A stretch of 64,000 nt of DNA, taken from Colius striatus. Taxonomy: Eukaryota; Chordata; Aves; Coliiformes; Coliidae. Under the pieces are notes generated by a model. It made no database searches. It was not told where the DNA came from and worked only from the letters and a program-made list of their open reading frames with translations. Position 1 is the stretch's first letter, and every line of letters starts with the position of its first letter. The stretch covers positions 67,001 to 131,000 of the forward strand of contig NC_084769.1 in NCBI RefSeq assembly GCF_028858725.1. The letters run 5' to 3'. The translations under genes and the position numbers were made by a program. Positions 46,098 to 59,444 of the stretch are shown here, in pieces.

Positions 46098-46340
46098 ACA
46101 ATCCTGAAGCTGCTGGTGACGGGCTCGGCGCCCTCTCGCACGCGGGTGCTGATGCCAATCCTGCAGTACCCGCTGTACTCGGCCACCATCGCCGAGCTGG
46201 GGTCGTGCAGCTCGGCTACTACCTGGACGACGAACGCTGCTGGGCACTGGCGCTGAGTGAGCTGCGGCGGGCGCTGGCCGAGGGCCGCCGGCACTGCTGC
46301 CCACGGGTGCTGTGCATCATCAACTCCGGCAGCCCCACCG
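46098..46340 (+). pseudogene. GPT: GPT mid-gene exon, copy 4 (frameshift, acceptor lost)
   Basis: This copy is 243 nt, one base short. At about 46203 'ctgggggccgtg' has become 'ctggggtcgtg', so the frame breaks after AELG. The acceptor is CAA instead of CAG, and INPGNPTG reads INSGSPTG once the shift is ignored. It has three independent defects, so this copy cannot contribute to a normal alanine aminotransferase. Confidence 0.88.
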
Positions 46341-46364
46341 GTACCCTGCGGCACCAAGGGCTGG

Positions 46365-49085
46365 GACGGGACCCCAGGGGTGGGACGGGACCCCAGGGGT
46401 GGGATGGGATGGGATGGGACTCCAGGGGTGGGATGGGATGGGACCCCAGGGGTGGGATGGGGTGGAATGGGATGGGATGGAATTGGATGAGATGGGACTG
46501 GATGGGACCCCAGGGGTGGGATGAGATGGGACCCCAGGGGTAGCACCTCAGGGGTGGGATGGGATAGGACTACGATGGGACTCCAGGGGTGGGATAGCAC
46601 TGGGATGGGACTCTGAGGTTGGGATGGGACCCCAGGGATGGGACTTCACGGGTGGGATGGGACCCCAGGGTTGGGATGGGACTGGATGGCACCCCAGGGT
46701 TGGGATGGGACTGGATGGCACCCCAGGGGTGGGATGGGATGGGATAGGACTGGATGGGACCCCAGGGTTGGGATGGGACACCAGGGGTGGGACCTCAGAG
46801 GTGGGATGGGATAGGACTGGGATGGGACTCCAGGGGTGGGATGACACTGGGATGGGACCCTGAGGTTGGGATGGGACCCCAAGGATGGGAGTTCAGGGAT
46901 GGGATGGGACCCCAGGATTGGGATGGGACTGGATGGGACCCCAGGGGTGGGATGGGACCTCAGGGGTGGGATGGGATGGAATGGGATGGGACCCCAGGGT
47001 TGGGATCGAATGGGATGGGATGGGACTTGATTGGACCCAAGGGTTGGGATGTGATGGGACCCCAGGGGTGGGACCTCAGATGTGGGATGGGATAGGACAG
47101 CGATGGGACTCCAGGGGTGGGATGAGACTGGGACGGGACCCCAGGGGTGGGATGCGACCCCAGGGGTGGGAGCCAGGGGTGGGATGGGACCCGGAGGTTG
47201 GGATTGGACCCCAGGGATGGGAACTTAGGGGTGGGATGGGACCCCAGGGGTGGGATGGGACCCCAGGGGTGGGATGGGATGGGACCCCAGGGGTGGGATG
47301 GAATGGGACTGGATGGAACCTCAGGGTTGGGATAGGATGGGACCCAAGGGGTGGGATGGGATGGGTTGGGATGGGATGAGACCCTAGGGTTGGGATGGGT
47401 CCCAAGGGGTGGGGTGGGATGGGTCCCCAGGGGTGGGGTGGGTCCCCAGGGGTGGGATGGGACCCCAGGGGTGGGATGGGACCCCAGGGGTGGGATGGGA
47501 TGGGATGGGATGGGACTGGATTGGACCCAGGGGTAGGATGGGATGGGACCCCAGGGGTGGGATGAGTCCCCAGGGGTGAGATAGGATGGGACCCCAGGGG
47601 TGGGATGGGACCCCAGGGGTGGGATGGGATGGGACCCCAGGGGTGGGATGAGTATCCAGGGGTGGGGTGGGATGGGACCCCAGGGGTGGGATGGGACTTC
47701 AGGGGTGCTATGGGACCCCAATGGTGGGATGGGATGGGACCCCAGGGTTGGGATTGGATGCGACCCCAGGGGTGGGATGAGTCCCCAAGGGTGGGATGGG
47801 ATGGGACCCCAGGGGTGGGATGGGACTGGATTGGACCCCAGGGGTGGGATGGGTCCCTAGGGATGGGATCGGACCCCAGGGGTGGGATGGGATGGGACTG
47901 GATGGGACCCCAGGGGTGGGATGACACTGGGATGGGACCCTGAGGTTGGGATGGGACCCCAAGGATGGGAGTTCAGGGATGGGATGGGACCCCAGGATTG
48001 GGATGGGACTGGATGGGACCCCAGGGGTGGGATGGGACCCCAGGGTGGGATGGGATGGAATGGGATGGGACCCCAGGGTTGGGATCGAATGGGATGGGAT
48101 GGGACTTGATTGGACCCAAGGGTTGGGATGTGATGGGACCCCAGGGGTGGGACCTCAGATGTGGGATGGGATAGGACAGCGATGGGACTCCAGGGGTGGG
48201 ATGAGACTGGGACGGGACCCCAGGGGTGGGATGCGACCCCAGGGGTGGGAGCCAGGGGTGGGATGGGACCCGGAGGTTGGGATTGGACCCCAGGGATGGG
48301 AACTTAGGGGTGGGATGGGACCCCAGGGGTGGGATGGGACCCCAGGGGTGGGATGGGATGGGACCCCAGGGGTGGGATGGAATGGGACTGGATGGAACCT
48401 CAGGGTTGGGATAGGATGGGACCCAAGGGGTGGGATGGGATGGGTTGGGATGGGATGAGACCCTAGGGTTGGGATGGGTCCCAAGGGGTGGGGTGGGATG
48501 GGACCCCAGGGGTGGGATGGGTCCCCAGGGGTGGGATGGGACCCCAGGGGTGGGATGGGACCCCAGGGGTGGGATGGGATGGGATGGGATGGGACTGGAT
48601 TGGACCCAGGGGTAGGATGGGATGGGACCCCAGGGGTGGGATGAGTCCCCAGGGGTGAGATAGGATGGGACCCCAGGGGTGGGATGGGACCCCAGGGGTG
48701 GGATGGGACCCCAGGGGTGGGATGAGTATCCAGGGGTGGGGTGGGATGGGACCCCAGGGGTGGGATGGGACTTCAGGGGTGCTATGGGACCCCAATGGTG
48801 GGATGGGATGGGACCCCAGGGTTGGGATTGGATGCGACCCCAGGGGTGGGATGAGTCCCCAAGGGTGGGATGGGATGGGACCCCAGGGGTGGGATGGGAC
48901 TGGATTGGACCCCAGGGGTGGGATGGGTCCCTAGGGATGGGATCGGACCCCAGGGGTGGGATGGGATGGGACTGGATGGGACCCCAGGGTTGGGATGGGA
49001 TGGCACCCCAGGGGTGGGACCTCAGGGGTGGGATGGTATAGGATTGGGATGGGACTGCAGGGGTGGGATGAGACTGGGATGGGAC
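46365..49085. repeat. G-rich minisatellite downstream of GPT exon copy 4, with a 1.08-kb duplication
   Basis: 20/25-bp units as elsewhere. The block 46861-47900 is repeated at 47941-48980 with a shift of 1073-1080 bp and very few differences. Confidence 0.93.
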
Positions 49086-49735
49086 CCTCATTGTTCCTGT
49101 GCCCACATCATGTCCCCTCACCATCCCTGTGCCCACATTGTCTTCCCTTATTTTCCCTGTGCCAACACTGTGCCCCTCACCATCCCTGTGCCCACACCGT
49201 GTCCCACATCATCCTTGTGCGCACATCGTGTCCCACACCATCACTGTGCCCACACCTTGTCCCACACCATCCTTATGCCCACACCATGTCCGATGCAGTC
49301 CCTGTGCCCACACCGTGTCCCCTCATTGTCCCTGTGCCCACAGTGTGCCCTCACCATCCCTGTACCCACACCGTGTCCCCTCACCATCCCTGTACCCACA
49401 CCGTGTCCCCTCATTGTCCCTGTGCCCACACCGTGTCCCCCCACCTTACCTATGCCCACACTGTGTCCCCTCACCATCCATGTGCCCACACCATGTCCCC
49501 TCATGATCCCTGTGCCGACACCATGTCCCTCACCATCCCTGTGCCCACACTGTGTCCCCACACCGTCCCTATGCCCACACAATGTCCCCTCATTGTCCAT
49601 GTACAGTGTCCCACACCATCCCTGTGCCCACACCGTGCTCCACACCATCCCTGTGCCCATACCATGTCCCCTCACCATCCCTGTGCCCACACTGTGCCCC
49701 TCACAATCCCTGTGCCCACACCTTTGTGTCCTCTC
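49086..49735. repeat. CACCATCCCTGTGCCCACAC minisatellite, third block
   Basis: Counterpart of 4245-4860, entered through the same 'gaccctcattgttcctgtg' junction. Confidence 0.88.
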
Positions 49736-50895
49736 ACTATCCCCTTGTCCCCTAACCATCCCCGTGTCCCCTCACCACCCCGTTCTCCCCTCACCATCCC
49801 CATCTCCCCTCACCAACCCCCGTGTCCCCTCACCACCCGCTGTGTCCCCTCACCAGTCCCATGTCCCCTCACCATCCCTGTGCCCACACTGTACCCGTCA
49901 CCATCCCATTGTCCCCTCACCATCCCCGTGTCCATTCACCATCCCCGTGTCCATTCACCACCCCCTTGTCCCCTCACCATCCCAGTGTCCCCTCACCCCC
50001 GCCATGTCCCCTCACCACCCCTTTTTCCCCTCAACCTCCTTCTCCCCTCACCACCCCCTTCTCCCCTCACCACCCCCTTCTCCCCTCACCATCCCCTTCT
50101 CCCCTCACCACCCCCTTCTCCCCTCACCATCCCAGTGTCCCCTCACCCCCGCCGTGTCCCCTCACCACCCCTTTTTCCCCTCAACCTCCTTCTCCCCTCA
50201 CCACCCCCTTCTCCCCTCACCATCCCCGTGTCCCCTCACCATCCCCATGTCCCCTCACCCCCGCCGTGTCCCCTCAACCCCCCGTGTCCCCTCACCAGCC
50301 CCGTGACCCCTCACGACCCCCGTGTCCCCTCACCTGCCAAATGTCCCCTCACCACCCCCTTGTCCCCTCACCTTCCCCTTCTCCCCTCACCACTCCCGTG
50401 TCCCCTCAACTGCCCCGTGTCCCCTCACGAGCCCTTTTCCCCTCACCCCCCCCGTGTCCCCTCACCACCCCCATGTCCCCTCACCATCCCCTTCTCCCCT
50501 CACAACCCTTCTCCCCTCACCACCCCTGTGTCCCCTCACTATCCCCTACTCCCTTCACCGTCCCCGTGTCCCCTCACCCCCCCGTGTCCCCTCACGCCCC
50601 CCGTGTCCCCTCACTAACCCATTTTCCCCTCACCACCCCTGTGTCCCCTCACCAACCCTTTTACCCTCACCAACCCCGTTTTCCCCTCACCATCCCTGTG
50701 TCCCCTCACCACCCCCTTCTCCCCTCCAAAACCCCCGTGTTCCCTCACCAGCCCCGTGTTCCCTCACCAGCCCCATGTTCCCTCACCATCTCGATGTCCC
50801 CTCATCTCCCCCGTGTCCCCTCCCCACCCCCTTCTCCCCTCCACAATCCCCGTGTCCCCTCACCATCCCCTTCTCCCCTCACCATCCCCATGTCC
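49736..50895. repeat. C-rich minisatellite upstream of GPT exon copy 5
   Basis: Counterpart of 4861-5865. A local block around 49980-50160 is itself duplicated in tandem. Confidence 0.9.
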
Positions 50896-50954
50896 CCCCC
50901 CATCGTGTCCGCAGCCCCCCGTCGCCCTCCATAATGCCATGCCAATGCCCTCAA

Positions 50955-51198
50955 ACAATCCTGAAGCTGCTGGTGACGGGCTCGGCGCCCTCTCGCACGC
51001 GGGTGCTGATGCCCATCCTGCAGTACCCGCTGTACTCGGCCACCATCGCCGAGCTGGGGGCCGTGCAGCTCGGCTACTACCTGGACGACGAACGCTGCTG
51101 GGCACTGGCGCTGAGTGAGCTGCGGCGGGCGCTGGCCGAGGGCCGCCGGCACTGCTGCCCACGGGTGCTGTGCATCATCAACTCCGGCAGCCCCACCA
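50955..51198 (+). pseudogene. GPT: GPT mid-gene exon, copy 5 (acceptor lost, cofactor motif altered)
   Basis: 244 nt and open, but the acceptor is CAA (50952-50954) and the PLP motif reads INSGSPTS as in copy 1. The donor is cca|gtaccc. By position it pairs with the intact copy 2 (shift 45035), yet its motif resembles copy 1 and its VTGSAPS resembles copy 3, a mosaic that suggests sequence exchange between copies. Confidence 0.82.
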
Positions 51199-51224
51199 GT
51201 ACCCTGCGGCACCAAGGGCTGGGA

Positions 51225-54200
51225 CGGGACCCCAGGGGTGGGATGGCATGGGATGGTACTGGATGGGACACCAGGGTTGGGATGGGATGGGACCCTAGGG
51301 ATGGAACCCCAGGGGTGGGATGGGACCCTGAGGTGGGGATGGGACCCCAGGGATGGGACTTCAGGGGTGGGATGGGACCCCAGGGTTGGGATGGGACTGG
51401 ATGGGACGGGTTGGGACCCCAGGGGTGGGATGGGACGGGATGGGAAACCAGGGTTGGGATGGGATGGGTCCCCAGGGGTGGGGTGAGTTCCCAGTGGTGG
51501 GATGGGATGGGACCCCAGGGTTGGGATGGGACCTCAGGGGTTGGATGGGACTGGAAGGGACCCCAGGGTTGGGATGGGACCACAGGGGAGGGATGGGACC
51601 CCAGGGGTGGGATGGGACCCCAGGGGTGGGATGGGATGGGATGGGACTGGCTGGGACGCCAGGGTTGGGATGGGATGGGACCCTAGGGATGGAACCCCAG
51701 GGGTGGGATGGGATGGGACTCCAGGGGTGGGATGGGACCCCAGGGGTGAGATAGGATGGGACACCAGGGTTGGGATCGGACCCCAGGGGTGGGACCTCAG
51801 GGGTGGGATGGGATAGGACTGGGATGGGACCCCAGGGGTGGGATGAGATGGGACCCCAGGGGTGGGACCTCAGGGGTGGGATGGGATAGGACTACGATGG
51901 GACTCCAGGGGTGGGATGACACTGGGATGGGACCCTGAGGTTGGGATGGGACCCCAGAGATGGGACTTCAGGGGTGGGATGGCACCCCAGGGTTGGGATG
52001 GGATGGGACCCCAGGGGTGGGATGGGATGGGACCCCAGGGATGGGACCCCAGGGGTGGGACCTCAGAGGTGGGATGGGATAGGACTGGGATGCGACCCCA
52101 GGGGTGGGACTCCAGAGGTGGGATGGGACCCTGAGGTTGGGATGGGACCCCGGGGATGGGAGTTCAGGGATGGGATGGGACCCCAGGATTGGGATGGGAC
52201 TGGATGGGACCCCAGGGGTGGGATGGGACCTCAGGGGTGGGATGGGACCTCAGGGGTGGGATGGGATGGAATGGGATGGGACCCCAGGGTTGGGATCGAA
52301 TGGGATGGGATGGGACTTGATTGGACCCAAGGGTTGGGATGTGATGGGACCCCAGGGGTGGGACCTCAGATGTGGGATGGGATAGGACTGCGATGGGACT
52401 CCAGGGGTGGGATGAGACTGGGATGGGACCCCAGGGGTGGGATGGGACCCCAGGGGTGGGATGGGACCCGGAGGTTGGGATGGGACCCCAGGGATGGGAA
52501 CTTAGGGGTGGGATGGGACCCCAGGGGTGGGATGGGATGGGACCCCAGGGGTGGGATGGGATGGGACTGGATGGAACCTCAGGGTTGGGATAGGATGGGA
52601 CCCAAGGGGTGGGATGGGATGGGTTGGGATGGGATGGGACCCTAGGGTTGGGATGGGTCCCAAGGGGTGGCATGGGATGGGACCCCAGGGGTGTGATGGG
52701 ATGGGACCCTAGGGATGGGATGGGATCCTTGGGGTGGGATGAGTCCCCAGGGGGGGGATGAGTCCCCAGAGGTGGGATGGGTCCACAGGGGTGGGATGGG
52801 TCCACAGGGGTGGGATGGGATGCGATGGGACTGGATTGGACCCCAGGGGTAGGATGGGATGGGACCCCAGGGCTGGGATGAGGCCCCAGGGGTGAGATAG
52901 GATGGGACACCAGGGTTGGGATCGGACCCCAGGGGTGGGACCTCAGGGGTGGGATGGGATAGGACTGGGATGGGACCCCAGGGCTGGGATGCGACCCCAG
53001 GGGTGGGACTCCAGAGGTGGGATGGGACCCTGAGGTTGGGATGGGACCCCAGGGATGGGAATTCAGGGCTGGGATGGGACCCCAGGGTTGGGATGGGACT
53101 GGATGGGACGGGTTGGGACCCCAGGGGTGGAATGGGATGGGACTCCAGTGTTGGGATGGGATGGGATGGGAACCCAGGGTTGGGATGGGATGGGATGGTA
53201 CTGGATGGGACACCAGGGTTGGGATGGGATGGGACCTTAGGGGTGGGACCTCAGGGGTGGGATGGGATAGGACTGGGATGGGACTCCAGGGGTGGGATGA
53301 GACTGGGATGGGACCCCAGGGTGGGATGCGACCCCAGGGGTGGGACCCCAAGGGTGGGATGGGACCCTGAGGTTGGAATGGGACCCCAGGGGTGGGATTT
53401 CAGGGGTGGGATGGGACTCCAGGTTTGGGATGGGACTGGATGGAACCCCAGGGATGGGATGAGTCCCCAGGGGTGGGATGGGATGGGACCCCAGGGGTGG
53501 GATGAGTCCCCAGGAGTGGGATGGGACCTCAGGGGTGGGATGGGATCCCAGGGTTGGGATGGGACTGGATGGGACCCCAGGGTTGGGATGGGATGGGACC
53601 CTAGGGGTGGGATGAGTCCCCAAAGGTGGGATGGGATGGGACCCCAGGGGTGGGATAGGACCCCAGGGGTGGGATGGGATGGGACTGGATTGGACCCCAG
53701 GGTTGGGATGGGTCCCCAGGGGTTGGATGGGATGGGATGGGACCCCAGGGTTGGGATGGAATGGGATGGGATGGGACTGGATGGGACCCTAGGGTTGGGA
53801 TGGGATGGGACCCCAGGGGTGGGACCTCAGGGGTGGGATGGGATAGGATTGGGATGGGACTCCAGGGGTGGGATGAGACTGGATGGGACCCCAGGGGTGG
53901 GATGCGACCCCAGGGGTGGGACCCCAAGGGTGGGATGGGACCCTGAGGTTGGAATGGGACCCCAGGGGTGGGACTTCAGGGGTGGGATGAGACCCCAGGG
54001 GTGGGATGGGACTGGATGGGACCCCTGGGGTGGGATGGGACTGGATGGGACACCAGGGTTGGATAGTTCCCCAGGGGTGGGATGAGTCCCCAGGGGTGGG
54101 ATGAGTCTTCAGGGGTGGGATGGAATGGGACCCCAGGGGTGGGATGGGATTGGATTGGACCCCAGGGTTGGGATGGGTCCCCAGGGGTGGGATGGGATGG

Positions 54201-57200
54201 GATGGGACCCCAGGGTTGGGATGGGACCCCAGGTGTGGGATGGGATGGGTACCCAGGGGTGGGATGGGATGGGTACCCAGGGGTGGGATGGGATAGGATG
54301 GGATGGGACTGGATGGAACCCTAGGGTTGGGATGGGACCTGGATTGGGACTCCAGGGGTGGGATGAGACTGAGATGGGACCCCAGGGGTGGGATGCGACC
54401 CCAGGGGTGGGATGGGATGGGGTGGGATGGGACCCGGAGGTTCGGATGGGACCCCAGGGATGGGAACTTAGGGGTGGGATGGGACCCCAGGGGTGGGATG
54501 GGACTGGATGGGTCCCCAGGGGTGGGATGGGACTGGATGGGTCCCCAGGGGTGGGATGCGACCTCAGGGGTGGGATGGGATCGGATGGGACCCCAGGGTT
54601 GGGATGAGATGGGACCCCAGGGGTGGGATGGGTTCCCAGGCATGGGATGAGTCCCCAGGGGTGGGATGAGTCCCCAATGGTGTGATGGGATAGGACCCCA
54701 GGGGTGTGATGGGACCTCAGGGTTGGGATGGGACCGGAGGTGTGGGATGGGATGGGTCCCCAGGGGTGGGATGGGACGGGACCCCAGGGTTGGGATGAGT
54801 CCTCAGGGGGTGATGGGATGGGTCCCCAGGGGTTGGATGGGATGGGACCCCAGGGGTGGGATGGGATGGGACCCCAGGGGTGGGATGGGATGGCATGGGA
54901 TGGGACTGGATGGGACCCTAGGGTTGGGATGGGATGGGACCTTAGGGGTGGGACCTCAGAGGTGCAATGGGATAGGACTGGGATGGGACTCCAGGGGTGG
55001 GATGAGACTGGGATGGGACCCCAGGGGTGGGATGCGACCCCAGGGGTGGGACCCCAAGGGTGGGATGGGACCCTGAGGTTGGAATGGGACCCCAGGGGTG
55101 GGATTTCAGGGGTGGGATGGGACTCCAGGTTTGGGATGGGACTGGATGGAACCCCAGGGATGGGATGAGTCCCCAGGGGTGGGATGGGATGGGACCCCAG
55201 GGGTGGGATGAGTCCCCAGGAGTGGGATGGGACCTCAGGGGTGGGATGGGATCCCAGGGTTGGGATGGGACTGGATGGGACCCCAGGGTTGGGATGGGAT
55301 GGGACCCTAGGGGTGGGATGAGTCCCCAAAGGTGGGATGGGATGGGACCCCAGGGGTGGGATAGGACCCCAGGGGTGGGATGGGATGGGACTGGATTGGA
55401 CCCCAGGGTTGGGATGGGTCCCCAGGGGTTGGATGGGATGGGATGGGACCCCAGGGTTGGGATGGAATGGGATGGGATGGGACTGGATGGGACCCTAGGG
55501 TTGGGATGGGATGGGACCCCAGGGGTGGGACCTCAGGGGTGGGATGGGATAGGATTGGGATGGGACTCCAGGGGTGGGATGAGACTGGATGGGACCCCAG
55601 GGGTGGGATGCGACCCCAGGGGTGGGACCCCAAGGGTGGGATGGGACCCTGAGGTTGGAATGGGACCCCAGGGGTGGGACTTCAGGGGTGGGATGAGACC
55701 CCAGGGGTGGGATGGGACTGGATGGGACCCCTGGGGTGGGATGGGACTGGATGGGACACCAGGGTTGGATAGTTCCCCAGGGGTGGGATGAGTCCCCAGG
55801 GGTGGGATGAGTCTTCAGGGGTGGGATGGAATGGGACCCCAGGGGTGGGATGGGATTGGATTGGACCCCAGGGTTGGGATGGGTCCCCAGGGGTGGGATG
55901 GGATGGGATGGGACCCCAGGGTTGGGATGGGACCCCAGGTGTGGGATGGGATGGGTACCCAGGGGTGGGATGGGATGGGTACCCAGGGGTGGGATGGGAT
56001 AGGATGGGATGGGACTGGATGGAACCCTAGGGTTGGGATGGGACCTGGATTGGGACTCCAGGGGTGGGATGAGACTGAGATGGGACCCCAGGGGTGGGAT
56101 GCGACCCCAGGGGTGGGATGGGATGGGGTGGGATGGGACCCGGAGGTTCGGATGGGACCCCAGGGATGGGAACTTAGGGGTGGGATGGGACCCCAGGGGT
56201 GGGATGGGACTGGATGGGTCCCCAGGGGTGGGATGGGACTGGATGGGTCCCCAGGGGTGGGATGCGACCTCAGGGGTGGGATGGGATCGGATGGGACCCC
56301 AGGGTTGGGATGAGATGGGACCCCAGGGGTGGGATGGGTTCCCAGGCATGGGATGAGTCCCCAGGGGTGGGATGAGTCCCCAATGGTGTGATGGGATAGG
56401 ACCCCAGGGGTGTGATGGGACCTCAGGGTTGGGATGGGACCGGAGGTGTGGGATGGGATGGGTCCCCAGGGGTGGGATGGGATGGGACCCCAGAGGTTGG
56501 ATGGGACCCCAGGTGTGGGATGGGACCCCAGGGGTGGGATGGGATGGGACCCCAGGGGTGGGATGGGATGGGATGGGACTGGATGGGACCCTAGGGATGG
56601 GATGAGAGTGGGATGGGACCCCAGGGGTGGGATGTGACCCCAGGGGTGGGACCCCAAGGGTGGGATGGGACCCTGAGGTTCGAATGGGACCCCAGGGATG
56701 GGACTTCAGGGGTGGGATGGGACCCCAGGGTTGGGATGGGACTGGATGGGACCCCAGGGTTGGGATGGGACCCTAGAGGTGGGATGAGTCCCCAGGGGTG
56801 GGATGGGATGGGACTGGATGGGACCCCAGGGTTGGGATGGGTCCCCAGGGGTGGGATTGGACCCCAGGGGTGGGAGGGGTCCACAGGGGTAGGATGGGAC
56901 TGGATGGGACCCCAGGGTTGGGATGGGATGGAATGGGATGGGATCCCAGGGGTGGGATGGGATGGAATGGGATGGGATAGGACTGGGATGGGACTCCAGG
57001 GGTGGATTGAGACTAGGATGGGACCCCAAGGGTGGGATGCGACCACAGGGGTGGGATGGGATGTGACCCCAGGGTTGGGATGGGATGGGAACCCAGGGGT
57101 GGGATGGGATGTGACCCCAAGGGTGGGATGAGTCCCCAGGGGTGGGATGGGAGGGGACCGCAGGGGTGGGATGCGACCTCAGAGGTGGGATGAGACCCCA

Positions 57201-57615
57201 GGGTTGAGATGGGATGGGACCCCAGGGGTGGGATTGGATGGGACCCCAGGGTTGGGATGGGACCCCAGGGGTGTGGTGGGATGGGATGGGAACCCAGGGG
57301 AGGGATGAGTCTTCAGGGGTGGGATGGAATGGGACCCCAGGGGTGGGATGGGACCCCAGGGTTGGGATTGGATGCGACCCCAGGGTTGGGGTGGGATGGG
57401 ACCCCAGATTTGGGATGGGACCCAATGGTTGGGATGGGATGGAATGGGACCCCAGGGGTGGGATGAGTCCCCAGGGGTGGGATGGAATGGGATGGGATGG
57501 GACTGGATGGGACCCTAGGGTTGGGATGGGATAGGATCCCAGGGGTGGGACCTCAGGGGTGGGATGGGATAGGACTGGATGGGACTCCAGGGGTGGGATG
57601 AGACTGGGATGGGAC
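51225..57615. repeat. G-rich minisatellite, 6.4 kb, downstream of GPT exon copy 5
   Basis: Same 20/25-bp family, counterpart of 6185-13719. It includes a nearly perfect 1706-bp tandem duplication (listed separately). Confidence 0.95.
53321..56480. repeat. Near-identical 1706-bp tandem duplication in the G-rich array
   Basis: 53321 to about 54773 is repeated at 55027 to about 56479 with a constant shift of 1706 bp. Over at least 850 bp every translated frame is identical between the two copies, so they are very recent or an assembly duplicate. Confidence 0.88.
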
Positions 57616-58290
57616 CCTCATTGTTCCTGTGCCCACACTGTGACCCTCACCATCCCTGTGCCCACACTGTGTCTCACACCATCCCTGTGCCCACAGCGTG
57701 TCCCCTCATTGTCACTGTGCCCACACCGTGTCCCACACCATCCTTGTACCGACATCGTGTCCCACACCATCGCTGTGCCCACACCTTGTCCCACACCATC
57801 CTTATGCCCACACCATGTCCGACACCATCCCTGTGCCCACACCGTGTCCCCTCATTGTCCCTGTGCCCACAGTGTGCCCTCACCATCCCTGTACCCACAC
57901 CATGTCCCACACCATCCCTATGACCACACTGTGCCCCTCCCAATCCATGTGCCCACACTGTGGCCCCCCACCATCCCTGTGCCCGGACACCATGTCCCCT
58001 CACCATCCCTGTACCCACACCGTGTCCCCTCATTGTCCCTGTGCCCACACCGTGTCCCCCCACCTTACCTATGCCCACACTGTGTCCCCTCACTATCAAT
58101 GTGCCCACACCATGACCCATAACATCCCTGTGCCGACACCATGTCCCTCACCATCCCTGTGCCCACACTGTGCCCCCACACTGTCCCTATGCCCACACAA
58201 TGTCCCCTCATTGTCCATGTACAAACAGTGTCCCACACCATCCCTGTGCCCACATCGTGCTCCACACCATCCCTATGCCCATACCATGTC
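57616..58290. repeat. CACCATCCCTGTGCCCACAC minisatellite, fourth block
   Basis: Counterpart of 13720-14455 with only scattered substitutions. Confidence 0.88.
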
Positions 58291-59125
58291 CCCTCACCAT
58301 CCCCGTGTCCCCTCACCGTCCCCTTCTCCGCTCACCACGCCCGTGTCCCCGCACCTGCCCCACGCCCCGTCACCACTCCCTTGTCCCCTCAACCTCCCCT
58401 TCTCCCCTCACCATCCCCATCTCCCCTCACCATCCGCTGTGTCCCCTCACCAGTCCCATGTCCCCTCACCATCCCCTTCTCCGCTCACCATCCCCGTGTC
58501 CATTCACCATACCATTCTCCCCTCACTACTCCCTTGTACCCTCACCATCCCAGTGTCCCCTCACCAGCCCCGTGGCCCCTCACCATCCCCGTGGCCCCTC
58601 ACCACCCCCTTTTCCCCTCAACCTCCCCTTCTCCCCTCACCATGCCCGTCTCCCCTCACCATCCCCATGTCCCCTCACCATCCCTGTCTCCCCTCACCAT
58701 CCCCTTATCCCCTCACCCCATGTGTCCCCTCACCTGCCCAATGTCCCCTCCACAATGCCTTGTACCCTGACCCGCCCATGTCCCCTCACCATCCCCTTCT
58801 CCCCTCACCATCCCCGTGTCCCCTCACCACCCCGGTATCCCCTCATCATCCCTTTCTTCCCTCACCACGCCCTTGTCCCCTCACCAGCCCCGTGTCCCCT
58901 CACAATCCCTGTGTCCCCTCAACATGCCCTTATCCCCTCACCACCCCCATGTCCTCTCACCTTCCCCTTCTCCCCTCACCACCCCCGTGTCCCCTCACCA
59001 GCCGCATGTCCCCTCACCCCCCCCGTGTACCATCACCATCCCTGTGCTCACACTGTGCCCCTCACCACCCCCTTCTCCCCGCACAACCCCCTTCTCCCCT
59101 CACCATCCCCATGTCCCCCCCCATC
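58291..59125. repeat. C-rich minisatellite upstream of GPT exon copy 6
   Basis: Counterpart of 14456-15262. Confidence 0.9.
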
Positions 59126-59175
59126 GTGTCCGCAGCCCACCGTCGCCCCCCATCATGCCATGCCTGTGCCCTCAA

Positions 59176-59419
59176 ACAATCCTGAAGCTGCTGGTGACGG
59201 GCTCGGCGCCCTCTCGCACGCGGGTGCTGATGCCCATCCTGCAGTACCCGCTGTACTCGGCCACCATCGCCGAGCTGGGGGCCGTGCAGCTCGGCTACTA
59301 CCTGGACGACGAACGCTGCTGGGCACTGGCGCTGAGTGAGCTGCGGCGGGCGCTGGCCGAGGGCCGCCGGCACTGCTGCCCACGGGTGCTGTAAATCATC
59401 AACCCTGGCAACCCCACCG
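59176..59419 (+). pseudogene. GPT: GPT mid-gene exon, copy 6 (stop codon, acceptor lost)
   Basis: 244 nt. The cysteine codon in RVLCIIN has become TAA (59392-59394), ending the frame just before an otherwise intact INPGNPTG. The acceptor is CAA rather than CAG. By position it is the counterpart of copy 3, which shares the acceptor loss but not the stop, so the stop arose after the two diverged. Confidence 0.88.
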
Positions 59420-59444
59420 GTACCCTGCGGCACCAAGGGCTGGG

